In this document: positions 37,137 through 48,164 of the stretch, piece after piece
Layout of the letters: each line of letters begins with the position of its first letter
Numbering within the stretch: position 1 is the stretch's first letter
Assembly: GCF_026967935.1 (NCBI RefSeq)
Contig: NZ_JAPVBL010000001.1
Span: 620,001-684,000, forward strand
From: Modestobacter sp. VKM Ac-2982
Lineage (GTDB): Bacteria > Actinomycetota > Actinomycetes > Mycobacteriales > Geodermatophilaceae
DNA: 64,000 bases
Reading direction: 5' to 3'
Position numbers and translations under genes: made by a program
Notes under the pieces: model-generated
What the model saw: the letters and a program-made list of their open reading frames with translations, nothing else
Database searches by the model: none
What the model was told of the DNA's origin: nothing

Positions 37137-37140
<4 letters not shown>
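36469..37140 (+). CDS. purQ: FGAM synthase subunit PurQ (glutaminase)
   Basis: A 223-residue class I glutamine amidotransferase that frees ammonia from glutamine for FGAM synthesis. The nucleophile is Cys85 in [11 protein letters not shown]; the His/Glu of the triad are in [11 protein letters not shown] near residues 193-198. [13 protein letters not shown] at the start and [17 protein letters not shown] near 46-62 (oxyanion region) are family motifs. GTG 36469 follows GAGAGA. Its stop overlaps the purL GTG, giving coupled synthesis of subunits. Confidence 0.96.
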
Positions 37141-39458
<2,318 letters not shown>

Positions 39459-39472
39459 CAGGTCCGCTCCTG

Positions 39473-39883
39473 ATGGCCGGCGTCGCGCCGATCTCCGCCG
39501 AGGACCTGCGGACGGCGCTCGCCCCCACGGTCGGCTGGCTCGCCGGGGAGGCCGAGCAGCCGCCCCGGGCGGTCCTGGGGGCGGCCGTGAAGACCTCGGC
39601 CCGCTGGCTCGCCCAGCACGTGCCCGGGCGCTCGGTCGAGCTGCGGGTGCCGCCGTTCGTGGCGGTGCAGTGCGTGCCGGGGCCCCGGCACACCCGCGGC
39701 ACCCCGCCCAACGTGGTCGAGACCGACGCCGCGACCTGGCTCCGGCTGGCGACCGGCGCGCTCTCCTGGGCCGATGCGGTCGGGGAGGGCAAGGTCAGCG
39801 CCAGCGGCAACCGTGCCGACCTCTCCGAGCACCTCCCGCTGCGCGCCGTCCGACCCGCCGGGCCGTCCTCCTCGTCGAGTTGA
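39473..39883 (+). CDS. Sterol carrier family-like protein downstream of purL
   Basis: A 136-residue cytoplasmic protein. The conserved core [40 protein letters not shown] is the pattern of actinobacterial proteins annotated as sterol carrier family; [21 protein letters not shown] resembles the C-terminal ligand-binding strand and helix of SCP2/mycothiol maleylpyruvate isomerase C-terminal domains. The repeated position of this family between purL and purF in actinobacteria suggests a link to purine synthesis that is not established. It starts 15 bases after purL and is probably cotranscribed. Confidence 0.8.
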   Translation: MAGVAPISAEDLRTALAPTVGWLAGEAEQPPRAVLGAAVKTSARWLAQHVPGRSVELRVPPFVAVQCVPGPRHTRGTPPNVVETDAATWLRLATGALSWADAVGEGKVSASGNRADLSEHLPLRAVRPAGPSSSSS

Positions 39884-39960
39884 CGAACGGCTGACGCCTG
39901 CCCGCCCCGCCGGTGGGCGCCACCGTTCGCCGATGATCGACTGCGGGTGGGGGGCGAACA

Positions 39961-40001
39961 GCACAGCGCCCCTCCTGCCGGTGGCAGGAGGGGCGCTGTG
40001 C
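39961..40001. terminator. Bidirectional hairpin terminator
   Basis: Perfect 19-base stem (39961-39979 with 39983-40001), loop GGT, between the purSQL operon end and the convergent MFS small-subunit gene. Confidence 0.82.
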
Positions 40002-40018
40002 CGTGTGGTGCGGGTGGC

Positions 40019-40168
40019 TCAGCCGCCGAACAGCGCGCTGGCCGCCTTCACCGTGTTGTACAGCCCATAGGCCAGGGGCACACCGACCAGTGCCCAGGCG
40101 AAGGCGACGAGGCCGGTCGGGGTGTTCGTCGTGGCCTGCTGGTCGCCGGCGTGGCGTGGGGTGCTCAT
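40019..40168 (-). CDS. Small membrane partner of the OFA-type MFS transporter
   Basis: A 49-residue protein with a polar N-terminus (MSTPRHAGDQQATTNTP) and a single hydrophobic segment LVAFAWALVGVPLAYGLYNTV. Its ATG overlaps the stop of the large MFS gene by 4 bases (ATGA). Short one-helix proteins in this position are known beside oxalate/formate-type MFS transporters and are called MFS small subunits. Its role is presumably assembly or regulation of the transporter. The tight coupling and single-helix design support it as real despite its size. Confidence 0.82.
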   Translation of the reverse strand: MSTPRHAGDQQATTNTPTGLVAFAWALVGVPLAYGLYNTVKAASALFGG

Positions 40169-41583
40169 CGCGTCAGGTTCCGATCTCCGGTGGTGGATGC
40201 GGCGGTGGGGACGTCGGTGTTCTTCGGCTCGAACCACTTCTCGGCGACCGGCTTGATCATCAGGTTGGCGACGAAGCCGACGGCCAGCAGGCCGACCATG
40301 ATGAACAGGGCCGGCCGGTAGTCACCGGCGGTCAGCTCGCCCGGCGTGCCGCGCGCGTCGAGGACGCCGTTGATGATCAGCGGGCCGGCGATGCCCGCGG
40401 CGGCCCAGGCGGTCAGCAGCCGACCGTGGATGGCGCCGACCTGGTAGGTCCCGAACAGGTCCCGCAGGTAGGCCGGGACGGTCGCGAAGCCACCACCGTA
40501 GAAGCTGATGATGATCGCGGCCAGGATGACGAAGATCCAGGTGGCGGTGCTGCCGACGGTGGCCAGCAGGACGTACAGCACCAGGCCGACGCCGAGGTAC
40601 ACCATGTAGATCGGCTTGCGACCGATGTAGTCCGAGGTGGAGGACCACACGAACCGACCGGCCATGTTGAACAGCGAGAGCAGCCCGACGAAGCCGGCGG
40701 CCGTTGCGGCGAGGACCGTGGAGGTCTCCCCGTTCCGGAAGAAGTCCTGGATCATCGGCGCGGCCTGCTCGAGGATGCCGATGCCGGCGGTGACGTTGCA
40801 GAACAGCACCGTCCAGAGCAGCCAGAACTGCGGGGTCTTGATGGCGTTGTTGGCGGAGACGTTCTCCGTCGTCACCAGCGACTTGGCCTTGACCTGCGAC
40901 GGGTCGAAGCCGTCGGGGCGCCAGTCGGGCGCGGGGACCCGGACGATGAAGGCACCGAACATCATGAAGACCAGGTAGACGATGCCCAGCGTGACGAACA
41001 GCTGGGCGACGGCCGAACCCGAGGGCGTGGTGCCGATCGTGCCGTCGTAGGTCGGGTCGTACCAGTTCATCAGCTGGCGCGACAGCGGCGAGGCGATGAG
41101 CGCGCCGCCACCGAAGCCCATGATCGCCATGCCGGTGGCCAGGCCGGGCCGGTCGGGGAACCACTTGATCAGCGTGGAGACCGGGGAGATGTAGCCGATG
41201 CCGAGCCCGATGCCGCCGAGGACGCCGTAGCCGAAGTAGACCAGCCACAGCTGCTCGGTGGAGATGCCCAGCGCCCCGACCAGGAAGCCGGCGGACCAGA
41301 AGCACGCGGCGGTGAACATGGCCGCGCGCGGCCCGTTCCTGTCCACCCAGGTGCCGAAGACCGCGGCCGAGAGGCCGAGCATGACGATCGCGATCGAGAA
41401 GATGATGCCGATCGCGGTCAGGCTGGACTCGAAGTGCGAGACGAGCGCGGCCTTGTAGACGCTGGTCGCGTAGGCCTGGCCGATGCACAGGTGCACGGCG
41501 AGGGCGGCTGGCGGGATGAGCCAGCGGTTGAAGCCCGGGCGAGCGATGATGCGCTCCCGGGCCAGGAAGCTGGGTACTGCCAC
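40165..41583 (-). CDS. OFA (oxalate/formate antiporter-like) family MFS transporter
   Basis: A 472-residue membrane protein with 12 predicted helices. GQAYATSVYKAAL in the first part, WVDRNGPRAAMF (MFS motif A), GGIGLGIGYISPVSTLIKWFPDRPGLATG and the C-terminal half GRFVWSSTSDYIGRKPIYM match the OFA family, which exchanges small carboxylates such as oxalate, formate or pyruvate/lactate. Between helices 6 and 7 is a hydrophilic loop with PDWRPDGFDPSQVKAKSLVTTENVS. The GTG at 41583 follows GGAGG by 8 bases; the frame continues upstream but is antisense to mscR. Coupled to the 49-residue protein. Confidence 0.9.
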   Translation of the reverse strand: MAVPSFLARERIIARPGFNRWLIPPAALAVHLCIGQAYATSVYKAALVSHFESSLTAIGIIFSIAIVMLGLSAAVFGTWVDRNGPRAAMFTAACFWSAGFLVGALGISTEQLWLVYFGYGVLGGIGLGIGYISPVSTLIKWFPDRPGLATGMAIMGFGGGALIASPLSRQLMNWYDPTYDGTIGTTPSGSAVAQLFVTLGIVYLVFMMFGAFIVRVPAPDWRPDGFDPSQVKAKSLVTTENVSANNAIKTPQFWLLWTVLFCNVTAGIGILEQAAPMIQDFFRNGETSTVLAATAAGFVGLLSLFNMAGRFVWSSTSDYIGRKPIYMVYLGVGLVLYVLLATVGSTATWIFVILAAIIISFYGGGFATVPAYLRDLFGTYQVGAIHGRLLTAWAAAGIAGPLIINGVLDARGTPGELTAGDYRPALFIMVGLLAVGFVANLMIKPVAEKWFEPKNTDVPTAASTTGDRNLTR

Positions 41584-41808
41584 GGAACGACCTCCGAGGT
41601 ACGGGAACGGCGCGCCCGGCGGACGCAACCCGATCGCGGCCCGTTCACAGGTGTGACACAGGTCGCGGCCGTAGGGCACCGTACGACGCTGTGACGATTC
41701 CGGCTGCACGGCGGACCCCGGCCGGGTGAGGCTGAGACCAATTCGTTGCACGCACAACCGTCGTTTCCACGGTGTGGGAGCGGGGCGCCGGCCGGCCGCC
41801 TCGTTCCC

Positions 41809-41814
41809 TAGGCT
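41809..41814 (+). promoter_or_regulatory. -10 box of mscR (leaderless)
   Basis: TAGGCT ends 6 bases before the mscR ATG. In the same divergent region GTTG-N6-CAAC at 41745-41758 could be an operator, but that is weak. Confidence 0.5.
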
Positions 41815-41820
41815 GGTCCC

Positions 41821-42921
41821 ATGCCGTACGAGGTCAAGGGCGTCGTCGCCCTGAGCAAGGGTGCTCCGGTCACCATCGAGACGATCATCGTCCCCGACCC
41901 GGGTCCGGGTGAGGCGGTGGTCGACGTCCAGGCGTGCGGGGTCTGCCACACCGACCTGCACTACCGGGAGGGCGGGATCAACGACGAGTTCCCGTTCCTG
42001 CTGGGTCACGAGGCGGCCGGGCTGGTCTCCGCGGTCGGCGAGGGCGTCACGAACGTGGCCGTCGGTGACTACGTGGTGCTGAACTGGCGTGCGGTGTGCG
42101 GGGAGTGCCGGGCGTGCACCAAGGGCAAGCCCTGGTACTGCTTCAACACCCACAACGCCGCGCAGAAGATGACACTGGCCGACGGCACCGAACTCTCCCC
42201 GGCGCTGGGGATCGGCGCGTTCGCCGAGAAGACGCTGGTCCACTCCGGCCAGTGCACGAAGGTCGACCCGGCGGCGAAGCCGACCGCGGCCGGGCTGCTG
42301 GGCTGCGGCGTGATGGCCGGCGTCGGTGCCGCGATCAACACCGGCGGCGTGGGGCGCGGCGACTCCGTCGCCGTCTTCGGCTGCGGTGGCGTCGGTGACG
42401 CCGCGATCGCCGGCTCGCGGCTCGCCGGCGCGGGCACGATCATCGCCGTCGACATCGATGACAAGAAGCTCGAGTGGGCCAAGGGCATGGGCGCCACGCA
42501 CACGGTCAACTCCTCCGAGACCGACGCCGTCGAGGCGATCAAGGCCCTCACCGGCGGCTTCGGGGTCGACGTCGCGATCGACGCCGTCGGTCACCCGGCG
42601 GTCTACGAGCAGGCGTTCAACGCCCGGGACCTGGCCGGCACCGTCGTCCTGGTCGGCGTGCCGAACCCGACCATGACGATCGAGCTGCCGCTGATCGAGG
42701 TCTTCGGCCGCGGCGGCGCGCTCAAGTCCTCCTGGTACGGCGACTGCCTGCCCAGCCGCGACTTCCCGATGCTCATCGACCTGTACCTGCAGGGCCGGTT
42801 CGACCTGGACGCCTTCGTGAGCGAGACGATCGGCCTCGAGGACGTCGAGGCCGCCTTCGACAAGATGCACGCCGGTGACGTGCTGCGCTCCGTGGTCGTC
42901 TTCGAGGGGGCCGAGAAGTGA
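41821..42921 (+). CDS. mscR: S-nitrosomycothiol reductase / S-(hydroxymethyl)mycothiol dehydrogenase
   Basis: A 366-residue zinc alcohol dehydrogenase. Catalytic Zn ligands lie in [15 protein letters not shown] (Cys near 41) and LLGHEAAG, and the structural Zn in [15 protein letters not shown] near 98-112. The NAD motif is [14 protein letters not shown] near 185-198. Sequence and length match the mycothiol-dependent formaldehyde dehydrogenase/MscR of mycobacteria, which detoxifies formaldehyde and S-nitrosomycothiol. The next gene, a metallo-hydrolase overlapping by 4 bases, is the same partner seen in mycobacteria. Leaderless start. Confidence 0.92.
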   Translation: MPYEVKGVVALSKGAPVTIETIIVPDPGPGEAVVDVQACGVCHTDLHYREGGINDEFPFLLGHEAAGLVSAVGEGVTNVAVGDYVVLNWRAVCGECRACTKGKPWYCFNTHNAAQKMTLADGTELSPALGIGAFAEKTLVHSGQCTKVDPAAKPTAAGLLGCGVMAGVGAAINTGGVGRGDSVAVFGCGGVGDAAIAGSRLAGAGTIIAVDIDDKKLEWAKGMGATHTVNSSETDAVEAIKALTGGFGVDVAIDAVGHPAVYEQAFNARDLAGTVVLVGVPNPTMTIELPLIEVFGRGGALKSSWYGDCLPSRDFPMLIDLYLQGRFDLDAFVSETIGLEDVEAAFDKMHAGDVLRSVVVFEGAEK

Positions 42922-43526
42922 GCGTCCGGATCGAGCAGGCCGTCGTCAGCGGGGTCTTCAGCCTCGACGGGCAGGACTTCGACGTCGACAACAACGTCTG
43001 GCTGGTCGGGGACGACGACGAGGTGGTCGTCATCGACGCCCCGCACGACGCCGCCCCGATCATCGAGGCGATCGCCGGGCGCCGGGTGACCGCGATCGTG
43101 CTCACCCACGGGCACAACGACCACATCACCGCGGCGGTGGCCCTGCGCGAGGCCACCGGGGCACCGATCTGGCTGAACCCGGCCGACCGGATGCTCTGGG
43201 ACGTCGTCCACCCGGACACCGCACCCGATCGCGACCTGGTCGAGCGGACCCAGTTCACCGTGGGGGGCGTGCAGTTGCACGCGCTGCACACGCCCGGGCA
43301 CTCCCCGGGCAGCACCTGCCTGCACGCCCCCGACCTGGCCACCGTCTTCACCGGCGACACGCTGTTCTGCGGTGGTCCCGGGGCCACCGGCCGGTCGTTC
43401 AGCGACAAGCCGACGATCCTGCGGTCGATCACCGACCGGCTGATGACGCTGCACGGTGACACCGTGGTGAAGACCGGTCACGGCGACGACACCACGATCG
43501 ACGCCGAGCTGCGCAACATCGCCTGA
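42918..43526 (+). CDS. Metallo-beta-lactamase fold hydrolase, partner of mscR
   Basis: A 202-residue MBL-fold protein. Metal ligands are in LTHGHNDHI near residues 59-67, [12 protein letters not shown] near 120, [13 protein letters not shown] near 140 and KTGHGDD near 187, a glyoxalase II-like set. The ATG overlaps the mscR stop (ATGA). By position it may hydrolyse a mycothiol thioester such as S-formylmycothiol formed by the dehydrogenase, in the way S-formylglutathione hydrolase or glyoxalase II act for glutathione; this is inference. Confidence 0.88.
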   Translation: MSVRIEQAVVSGVFSLDGQDFDVDNNVWLVGDDDEVVVIDAPHDAAPIIEAIAGRRVTAIVLTHGHNDHITAAVALREATGAPIWLNPADRMLWDVVHPDTAPDRDLVERTQFTVGGVQLHALHTPGHSPGSTCLHAPDLATVFTGDTLFCGGPGATGRSFSDKPTILRSITDRLMTLHGDTVVKTGHGDDTTIDAELRNIA

Positions 43527-43618
43527 TGGAGGAGTACGTCCCCCTCGCCCCGCGCAGGCTCGGGGCGGGGCGGATCGGTCGTTCCGGCCGCTGAGCTGCC
43601 CCTTTCGGACGGCATCGT

Positions 43619-43652
43619 CCTCCCCCGAGTGAGCGGTCCCACCCGGGGGAGG
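43619..43652 (+). terminator. Hairpin between the mscR operon and purF
   Basis: Stem CCTCCCCCG (43619-43627) with CGGGGGAGG (43644-43652), just upstream of the purF -10 box. It may end the mscR transcript. Confidence 0.5.
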
Positions 43653-43665
43653 GCGGCGCAGCCGG

Positions 43666-43671
43666 TACGCT
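43666..43671 (+). promoter_or_regulatory. -10 box of purF (leaderless)
   Basis: TACGCT ends 7 bases before the purF GTG start. Confidence 0.5.
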
Positions 43672-43678
43672 CGCACCT

Positions 43679-45238
43679 GTGCCTCGCGGTGACGGACGGC
43701 TGACGCACGACCTCGACCCCCATGACCCTGGTCCCCAGGACGCCTGTGGCGTCTTCGGGGTCTGGGCTCCCGGGGAAGAGGTCGCGAAGCTGACCTATTT
43801 CGGCCTGTACGCCCTCCAGCACCGCGGTCAGGAGGCGGCCGGCATCGCGGTGTCCGACGGCTCCTCCGTCGTGGTCTACAAGGACCTCGGCCTGGTCAGC
43901 CAGGTGTTCGACGAACCGACGCTGGGCAGCCTCCGCGGCCACATCGCCGTCGGTCACGCCCGGTACTCCACCACCGGGGCCTCCACCTGGGAGAACGCCC
44001 AGCCGACGTTCCGCACCACCGGGGCGGGCACCGGGCTGGCGCTGTGCCACAACGGCAACCTGGTGAACACCGCCGAGCTCGCGAGCGCCGCGGCCGACGA
44101 GGGCGTGGCCGGGGCGTTCGTCGCGACCAACGACTCCGACCTGGTCACCTCGCTGATCGCGGCCAAGCCCGACATGTCGGTCGAGGCGGCGGCGATGGAG
44201 GTGCTCCCGCGCCTGCGGGGGGCGTTCAGCTTCACCTTCATGGACGAGGACACCCTCTACGCCGCGCGTGACCCGCAGGGCGTGCGGCCGCTGGTCCTCG
44301 GCCGGCTGGAGCGGGGCTGGGTGGTCGCCAGCGAGACGGCGGCACTGGACATCTGCGGCGCCTCGTTCGTCCGTGAGGTCGAGCCCGGTGAGCTGATCGC
44401 CATCGACGAGGACGGTCTGCGCAGCCAGCACTTCGCCGTCGCCGATCCGAAGGGCTGCGTCTTCGAGTACGTCTACCTCGCCCGGCCGGACACCACCATC
44501 TCCGGCCGCGGCGTGCACGCCGCCCGCGTCGAGATCGGCCGCCGGCTGGCCAAGGAGCACCCGGTGGAGGCCGATCTGGTCATCCCGGTGCCCGAGTCCG
44601 GCACGCCGGCCGCGGTCGGGTACGCCGAGGCCTCCGGGATCCCCTACGGCCTGGGCCTGGTCAAGAACTCCTACGTCGGGCGCACGTTCATCCAGCCCAG
44701 CCAGACGATCCGGCAGCTGGGCATCCGGCTGAAGCTCAACCCGCTGCGCGACGTCATCCGGGGCAAGCGCCTGGTCGTCGTCGACGACTCGATCGTGCGC
44801 GGCAACACCCAGCGGGCGCTGATCCGGATGCTCCGCGAGGCCGGCGCCCTCGAGGTGCACGTGCGGATCGCCTCCCCGCCGGTGAAGTGGCCGTGCTTCT
44901 ACGGCATCGACTTCGCCAGCCGGGCCGAGCTGGTCGCCAACGGGCTGGACGTCGACGGGGTCCGGGCCTCGATCAACGCCGACTCGCTGGGCTACGTCTC
45001 CGAGCAGGGGCTGATCGCGGCCACCGAGCAGCCGGCCAACCGGCTGTGCACGGCCTGCTTCACCGGCGAGTACCCGATCGCCCTGGGCCAGCCGGAGGTG
45101 CTGGGCAAGCACCTCCTCGAGGGCATCGGCCGCCGGGCACTGACCGACGAGGCCACTGCGGTCACCGGCTGGACCGGCCAGCAGGCCGGCAGCCCGATGC
45201 TCCCCGGCGGGGCCGACGACGCGCTGAGCCGGCCGTGA
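43679..45238 (+). CDS. purF: Amidophosphoribosyltransferase
   Basis: A 519-residue enzyme for the first committed step of purine synthesis, PRPP plus glutamine to phosphoribosylamine. A 22-residue propeptide precedes the N-terminal nucleophile Cys23 in DACGVFGVW, so the protein should be cleaved to expose it, as in the B. subtilis-type enzyme. RYSTTGASTWENAQP and LCHNGNLVNT are glutaminase motifs, and LVVVDDSIVRGNTQ near 365 is the PRPP loop. Cysteines near 260 (KGCVFEY) and in LCTACFTGEYP near 460 fit a structural 4Fe-4S cluster. Its stop overlaps the purM GTG. Confidence 0.97.
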   Translation: MPRGDGRLTHDLDPHDPGPQDACGVFGVWAPGEEVAKLTYFGLYALQHRGQEAAGIAVSDGSSVVVYKDLGLVSQVFDEPTLGSLRGHIAVGHARYSTTGASTWENAQPTFRTTGAGTGLALCHNGNLVNTAELASAAADEGVAGAFVATNDSDLVTSLIAAKPDMSVEAAAMEVLPRLRGAFSFTFMDEDTLYAARDPQGVRPLVLGRLERGWVVASETAALDICGASFVREVEPGELIAIDEDGLRSQHFAVADPKGCVFEYVYLARPDTTISGRGVHAARVEIGRRLAKEHPVEADLVIPVPESGTPAAVGYAEASGIPYGLGLVKNSYVGRTFIQPSQTIRQLGIRLKLNPLRDVIRGKRLVVVDDSIVRGNTQRALIRMLREAGALEVHVRIASPPVKWPCFYGIDFASRAELVANGLDVDGVRASINADSLGYVSEQGLIAATEQPANRLCTACFTGEYPIALGQPEVLGKHLLEGIGRRALTDEATAVTGWTGQQAGSPMLPGGADDALSRP

Positions 45239-46299
45239 CGACCCACGAGGGCGAGCTGACCTACGCCGCCTCCGGCGTGGACATCGACGCCGGCGAGCGG
45301 GCCGTCACCCTGATGCGGGCGGCGGTGGAGAAGACCAACCGCCCGGAGGTCGTCGGTGGGCTGGGCGGGTTCGCCGGGCTGTTCGCTCTGGACACCGCCA
45401 AGTACCGCAAGCCGCTGCTGGCGTCCTCGACCGACGGCGTGGGCACCAAGATCGCGCTGGCCCGGGCGCTGGACCGGCACGACACCGTCGGGATCGACCT
45501 GGTCGCCATGGTCGTCGACGACCTGGTCGCCTGCGGGGCCGAGCCGCTGTTCCTGCAGGACTACGTCGCCTGCGGTCGCGTCGTGCCGGAGCGGATCGCC
45601 GCCATCGTCACCGGGATCGCGGAGGGCTGCACGCAGGCCGGTGCCGCGCTGGTGGGCGGGGAGACCGCCGAGCACGGCGACCTCATGGGCGCGGACGACT
45701 ACGACCTGGCCGCCACCGCGGTCGGGGTCGTGGAGGCCGACGCCGTCCTCGGGCCGGAGCGGGTGCGCTCCGGTGACGTCATCGTCGCCATGGCCTCCTC
45801 CGGGCTGCACTCCAACGGCTACTCACTGGTGCGCCGGGTCGTCGACCGGGCCGGGCTGGACCTGACCGGCACCCCGGCCGGCCTGGGCCGTCCGCTCGGG
45901 GACGAACTGCTCGAGCCCACCCGCATCTACGCCCGCGACTGCCTGGCGCTGGTCGATCAGCTGGGGGTGGAGACGGTGCACGCCTTCGCCCACATCACCG
46001 GGGGCGGGCTGGCCGGCAACACCGTCCGCGTCGTCCCGGCCGGCCTGGAAGCGGTGCTGGACCGGAGCAGCTGGGCGCTGCCCGCGGTGGTGCGGCTGCT
46101 GGAGGAGCACGGCGTCCCCCGCACGGAGTCCGAGCGGGCGTTCAACTGCGGGGTCGGCATGGTGGCCGCGGTCGCCCCCGAGCACGCGGACCGGGCGGTC
46201 GAGCAGCTCCTCGCCCGCGGCGTCCCGGCCTGGGTGGCCGGCACGGTCGGGGCACACGACGGAGAGGCCTCGGCCCGGCTGGTCGGCTCCTACCGCTGA
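45235..46299 (+). CDS. purM: Phosphoribosylformylglycinamidine cyclo-ligase
   Basis: A 354-residue AIR synthetase that closes the imidazole ring of FGAM with ATP. TYAASGVDIDAGERAV at the start, SSTDGVGTKIALA near 64-76, ATP site LVGGETAEHGD near 138-148 and GLHSNGYSLVRRV near 186-198 are family motifs; HAFAHITGGGLAGN near 248-261 and FNCGVGMV follow. GTG start overlaps the purF stop (GTGA), so purF and purM form a coupled pair. A strong hairpin closes the operon. Confidence 0.97.
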   Translation: MTTHEGELTYAASGVDIDAGERAVTLMRAAVEKTNRPEVVGGLGGFAGLFALDTAKYRKPLLASSTDGVGTKIALARALDRHDTVGIDLVAMVVDDLVACGAEPLFLQDYVACGRVVPERIAAIVTGIAEGCTQAGAALVGGETAEHGDLMGADDYDLAATAVGVVEADAVLGPERVRSGDVIVAMASSGLHSNGYSLVRRVVDRAGLDLTGTPAGLGRPLGDELLEPTRIYARDCLALVDQLGVETVHAFAHITGGGLAGNTVRVVPAGLEAVLDRSSWALPAVVRLLEEHGVPRTESERAFNCGVGMVAAVAPEHADRAVEQLLARGVPAWVAGTVGAHDGEASARLVGSYR

Positions 46300-46345
46300 G
46301 CCGGCCGGCCGGTCTCCGTGGAGTCGGCCTGCCCAGGACGCACGA

Positions 46346-46379
46346 CAGCACCGCCCCTCCCGGAGGAGGGGCGGTGCTG
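46346..46379. terminator. Hairpin terminator between purM and DUF3073
   Basis: Perfect 15-base stem (46346-46360 with 46365-46379), loop CGGA, between the convergent purM and DUF3073 genes. Confidence 0.78.
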
Positions 46380-46414
46380 CCGTGTCTCAGGGGCTGGGTC
46401 GCGGGCTCAGCGGG

Positions 46415-46630
46415 TCAACGACTGGCAGCCCAGTCGTCGTCCTCGTCTTCCTGCGACCAGCTCCCGACGTGCGTGTCGTCCTCGTCGTCGTCCTTCGGCC
46501 CCCGGGAGGGGAACGACGACGGCTGTCCAGCCAGTTCTCGCTGGAGGGCAGTGAGGTCGGTGTTGGGTGAGCTGTACTTGAGCTCACGGGCCACGCGTGT
46601 CTGCTTGGCCTTCGCTCGGCCGCGCCCCAT
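46415..46630 (-). CDS. DUF3073 domain protein
   Basis: A 71-residue protein. The highly conserved N-terminus MGRGRAKAKQTRVARELKYSS is basic and defines DUF3073; the C-terminal half is very acidic (KDDDEDDTHVGSW, EDEDDDW). It is a small cytoplasmic actinobacterial protein of unknown function, regularly found convergent to or downstream of purM. The basic-plus-acidic layout suggests nucleic acid or protein binding, but nothing is established. A purine-rich GAGGGGG lies about 10 bases upstream of the ATG. Confidence 0.9.
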   Translation of the reverse strand: MGRGRAKAKQTRVARELKYSSPNTDLTALQRELAGQPSSFPSRGPKDDDEDDTHVGSWSQEDEDDDWAASR

Positions 46631-46829
46631 GGCTCGACCCCCTCGTGACGGAGTGCGGGTCGTCTCCAGCACTGGGCTGGACGGCCCGTGTGGCGACCCC
46701 GACTGAGTGACTGTGTCCTTGGCCGAGCTTACGACACGGATCGGTCACGAGCACACAGCGCACCCCGCAGGACCCTCATCCGGAGGTGGATGTGACCGGG
46801 GTCTCACCCGGAACGGCTCTGGGGAGGGG

Positions 46830-47894
46830 TCAGCGGGGCAGCCGGATGGTCGCCAGCCGCCCGACCGAGGTCATCCGCTCCTCGGCGAGCCGGTCGGCGG
46901 CCACGGCCGGGGAGACGTCCTCGGCATCGGCGGCGGCGAACACCCGCAGGGCCACGTCGAAGATCGAGGTGGCCTTGGACTCGGCGCGGGCGAAGGAGAA
47001 CCCGTGCCGTTCGTCCTCGACCTGGATCACGCCGCCGGCGTTCACCAGGTAGTCGGGGGCGTAGAGGACTCCCCGGGAGCGGAGCAGCTCGGCGGTGCCC
47101 TCGTGGGCCAGTTGGTTGTTGGCGCCGCCACAGACGATCTGGGCGGGCAGGACGGCCACGGTCTCGTCGTCCAGGGCACCACCGAGGGCGCAGGGGGCGT
47201 AGACGTCGTGCGGCGTGCGCACCAGGGCCGCGGTGTCGGCGACGGCAGAGACCTGCGGGTGCCGCGCCCGGACCCGCGCGACCGCAGCCGGGTCGACGTC
47301 GGTGACGACGACGGACGCGCCGTCGGTGACCAGCCGGTCGACCAGCCAGCTGCCGACCTTGCCCACGCCGGCCACGGCGACGGTGCGCCCGGCCAGGGTC
47401 GGGGCGCCCCAGCGGTGCTGGGCCGCGGCCCGCATGCCCTGGAAGACACCGAAGGCGGTGAGCACCGAGGAGTCGCCGCAGCCGCCGAAGGCCTCGGACC
47501 GGCCGTGCGCGAAGCGGGTCTCCCGGGCGACGACGTCCAGGTCGGCGTTGTAGGTGCCGACGTCGCAGGCGGTGAGGTAGCGCCCGCCCAGGCTCTCCAC
47601 GAAGCGGCCGTAGGCGCGCAGCAGGGCCTCGGTCTTGTCGGTGCGCGGGTCGCCGATGATCACCGCCTTGCCACCGCCGAGGTCGAGGCCGGCCAGGCTG
47701 TTCTTGTAGGCCATCGCCTTCGACAGCGCCAGCGCGTCGGCCACCGCGGCCTCCTCGGAGGCGTAGGGGAAGAACCGGGTGCCGCCGAGCGCCGGGCCGA
47801 GCGCGGTGGAGTACACCGCGATCACCGCGCGCAGCCCCGACCCGGGGTCGGAGCAGAAGACGACCTGTTCGTGCCCGGAGCCCATCACGTCCAC
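46830..47894 (-). CDS. Valine/leucine dehydrogenase (Glu/Leu/Phe/Val dehydrogenase family)
   Basis: A 354-residue NAD-dependent amino acid dehydrogenase. [22 protein letters not shown] near 21-41 and the catalytic lysines Lys64 ([10 protein letters not shown]) and Lys76 ([11 protein letters not shown]) match valine/leucine dehydrogenases; [13 protein letters not shown] is the NAD Rossmann loop and [10 protein letters not shown] the substrate-domain hinge. It deaminates a branched-chain amino acid to the 2-oxoacid with NAD+. GTG 47894 is chosen because TAGGCT lies exactly 7 bases upstream; a GTG and an ATG 6 and 9 bases later are alternatives. Substrate preference (Val, Leu, Phe) is not resolved. 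Confidence 0.88.
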   Translation of the reverse strand: MDVMGSGHEQVVFCSDPGSGLRAVIAVYSTALGPALGGTRFFPYASEEAAVADALALSKAMAYKNSLAGLDLGGGKAVIIGDPRTDKTEALLRAYGRFVESLGGRYLTACDVGTYNADLDVVARETRFAHGRSEAFGGCGDSSVLTAFGVFQGMRAAAQHRWGAPTLAGRTVAVAGVGKVGSWLVDRLVTDGASVVVTDVDPAAVARVRARHPQVSAVADTAALVRTPHDVYAPCALGGALDDETVAVLPAQIVCGGANNQLAHEGTAELLRSRGVLYAPDYLVNAGGVIQVEDERHGFSFARAESKATSIFDVALRVFAAADAEDVSPAVAADRLAEERMTSVGRLATIRLPR

Positions 47895-47901
47895 GACCGG
47901 C

Positions 47902-47907
47902 AGCCTA
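47902..47907 (-). promoter_or_regulatory. -10 box of the valine dehydrogenase gene (leaderless)
   Basis: TAGGCT on the minus strand ends 7 bases before the GTG start at 47894. Confidence 0.5.
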
Positions 47908-48049
47908 GGCAGCCGCGGGCCGCTGCGCCCGTGTCCGCCCGCCGCCGGGCGGGGTACCGGGTGGCGAGCGACGGCAACGACGGGGTCTCGGTGTGGAGGT
48001 CCGTGCCGTGTCCGGTCGGCAGGGCGGGCATGATCAGGGGCTGACGACA

Positions 48050-48071
48050 GGCACCGGTCGATCCCGGTGCC
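48050..48071. promoter_or_regulatory. Palindrome upstream of the sugar ABC operon, possible operator
   Basis: GGCACCGG-TCGATC-CCGGTGCC has perfect 8-base arms around a symmetric core (TCGA), in the 270-base divergent region, 93 bases before the binding-protein gene. It could be the operator of a LacI-type sugar regulator or a leader hairpin. Confidence 0.4.
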
Positions 48072-48164
48072 GCACACTCCTCCGGGTGGGCCGAGTCGAG
48101 GCCCGATCGGTGGAGGACATCAGCGGGGCATCGCTGCGCCGCCACACAGGAGGACACGCACACG

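Noticed and set aside
41745-41758. GTTG-N6-CAAC as a GntR-type operator upstream of the OFA transporter
   Set aside because: Arms of only 4 bases and no regulator gene nearby; too weak to list as a feature.
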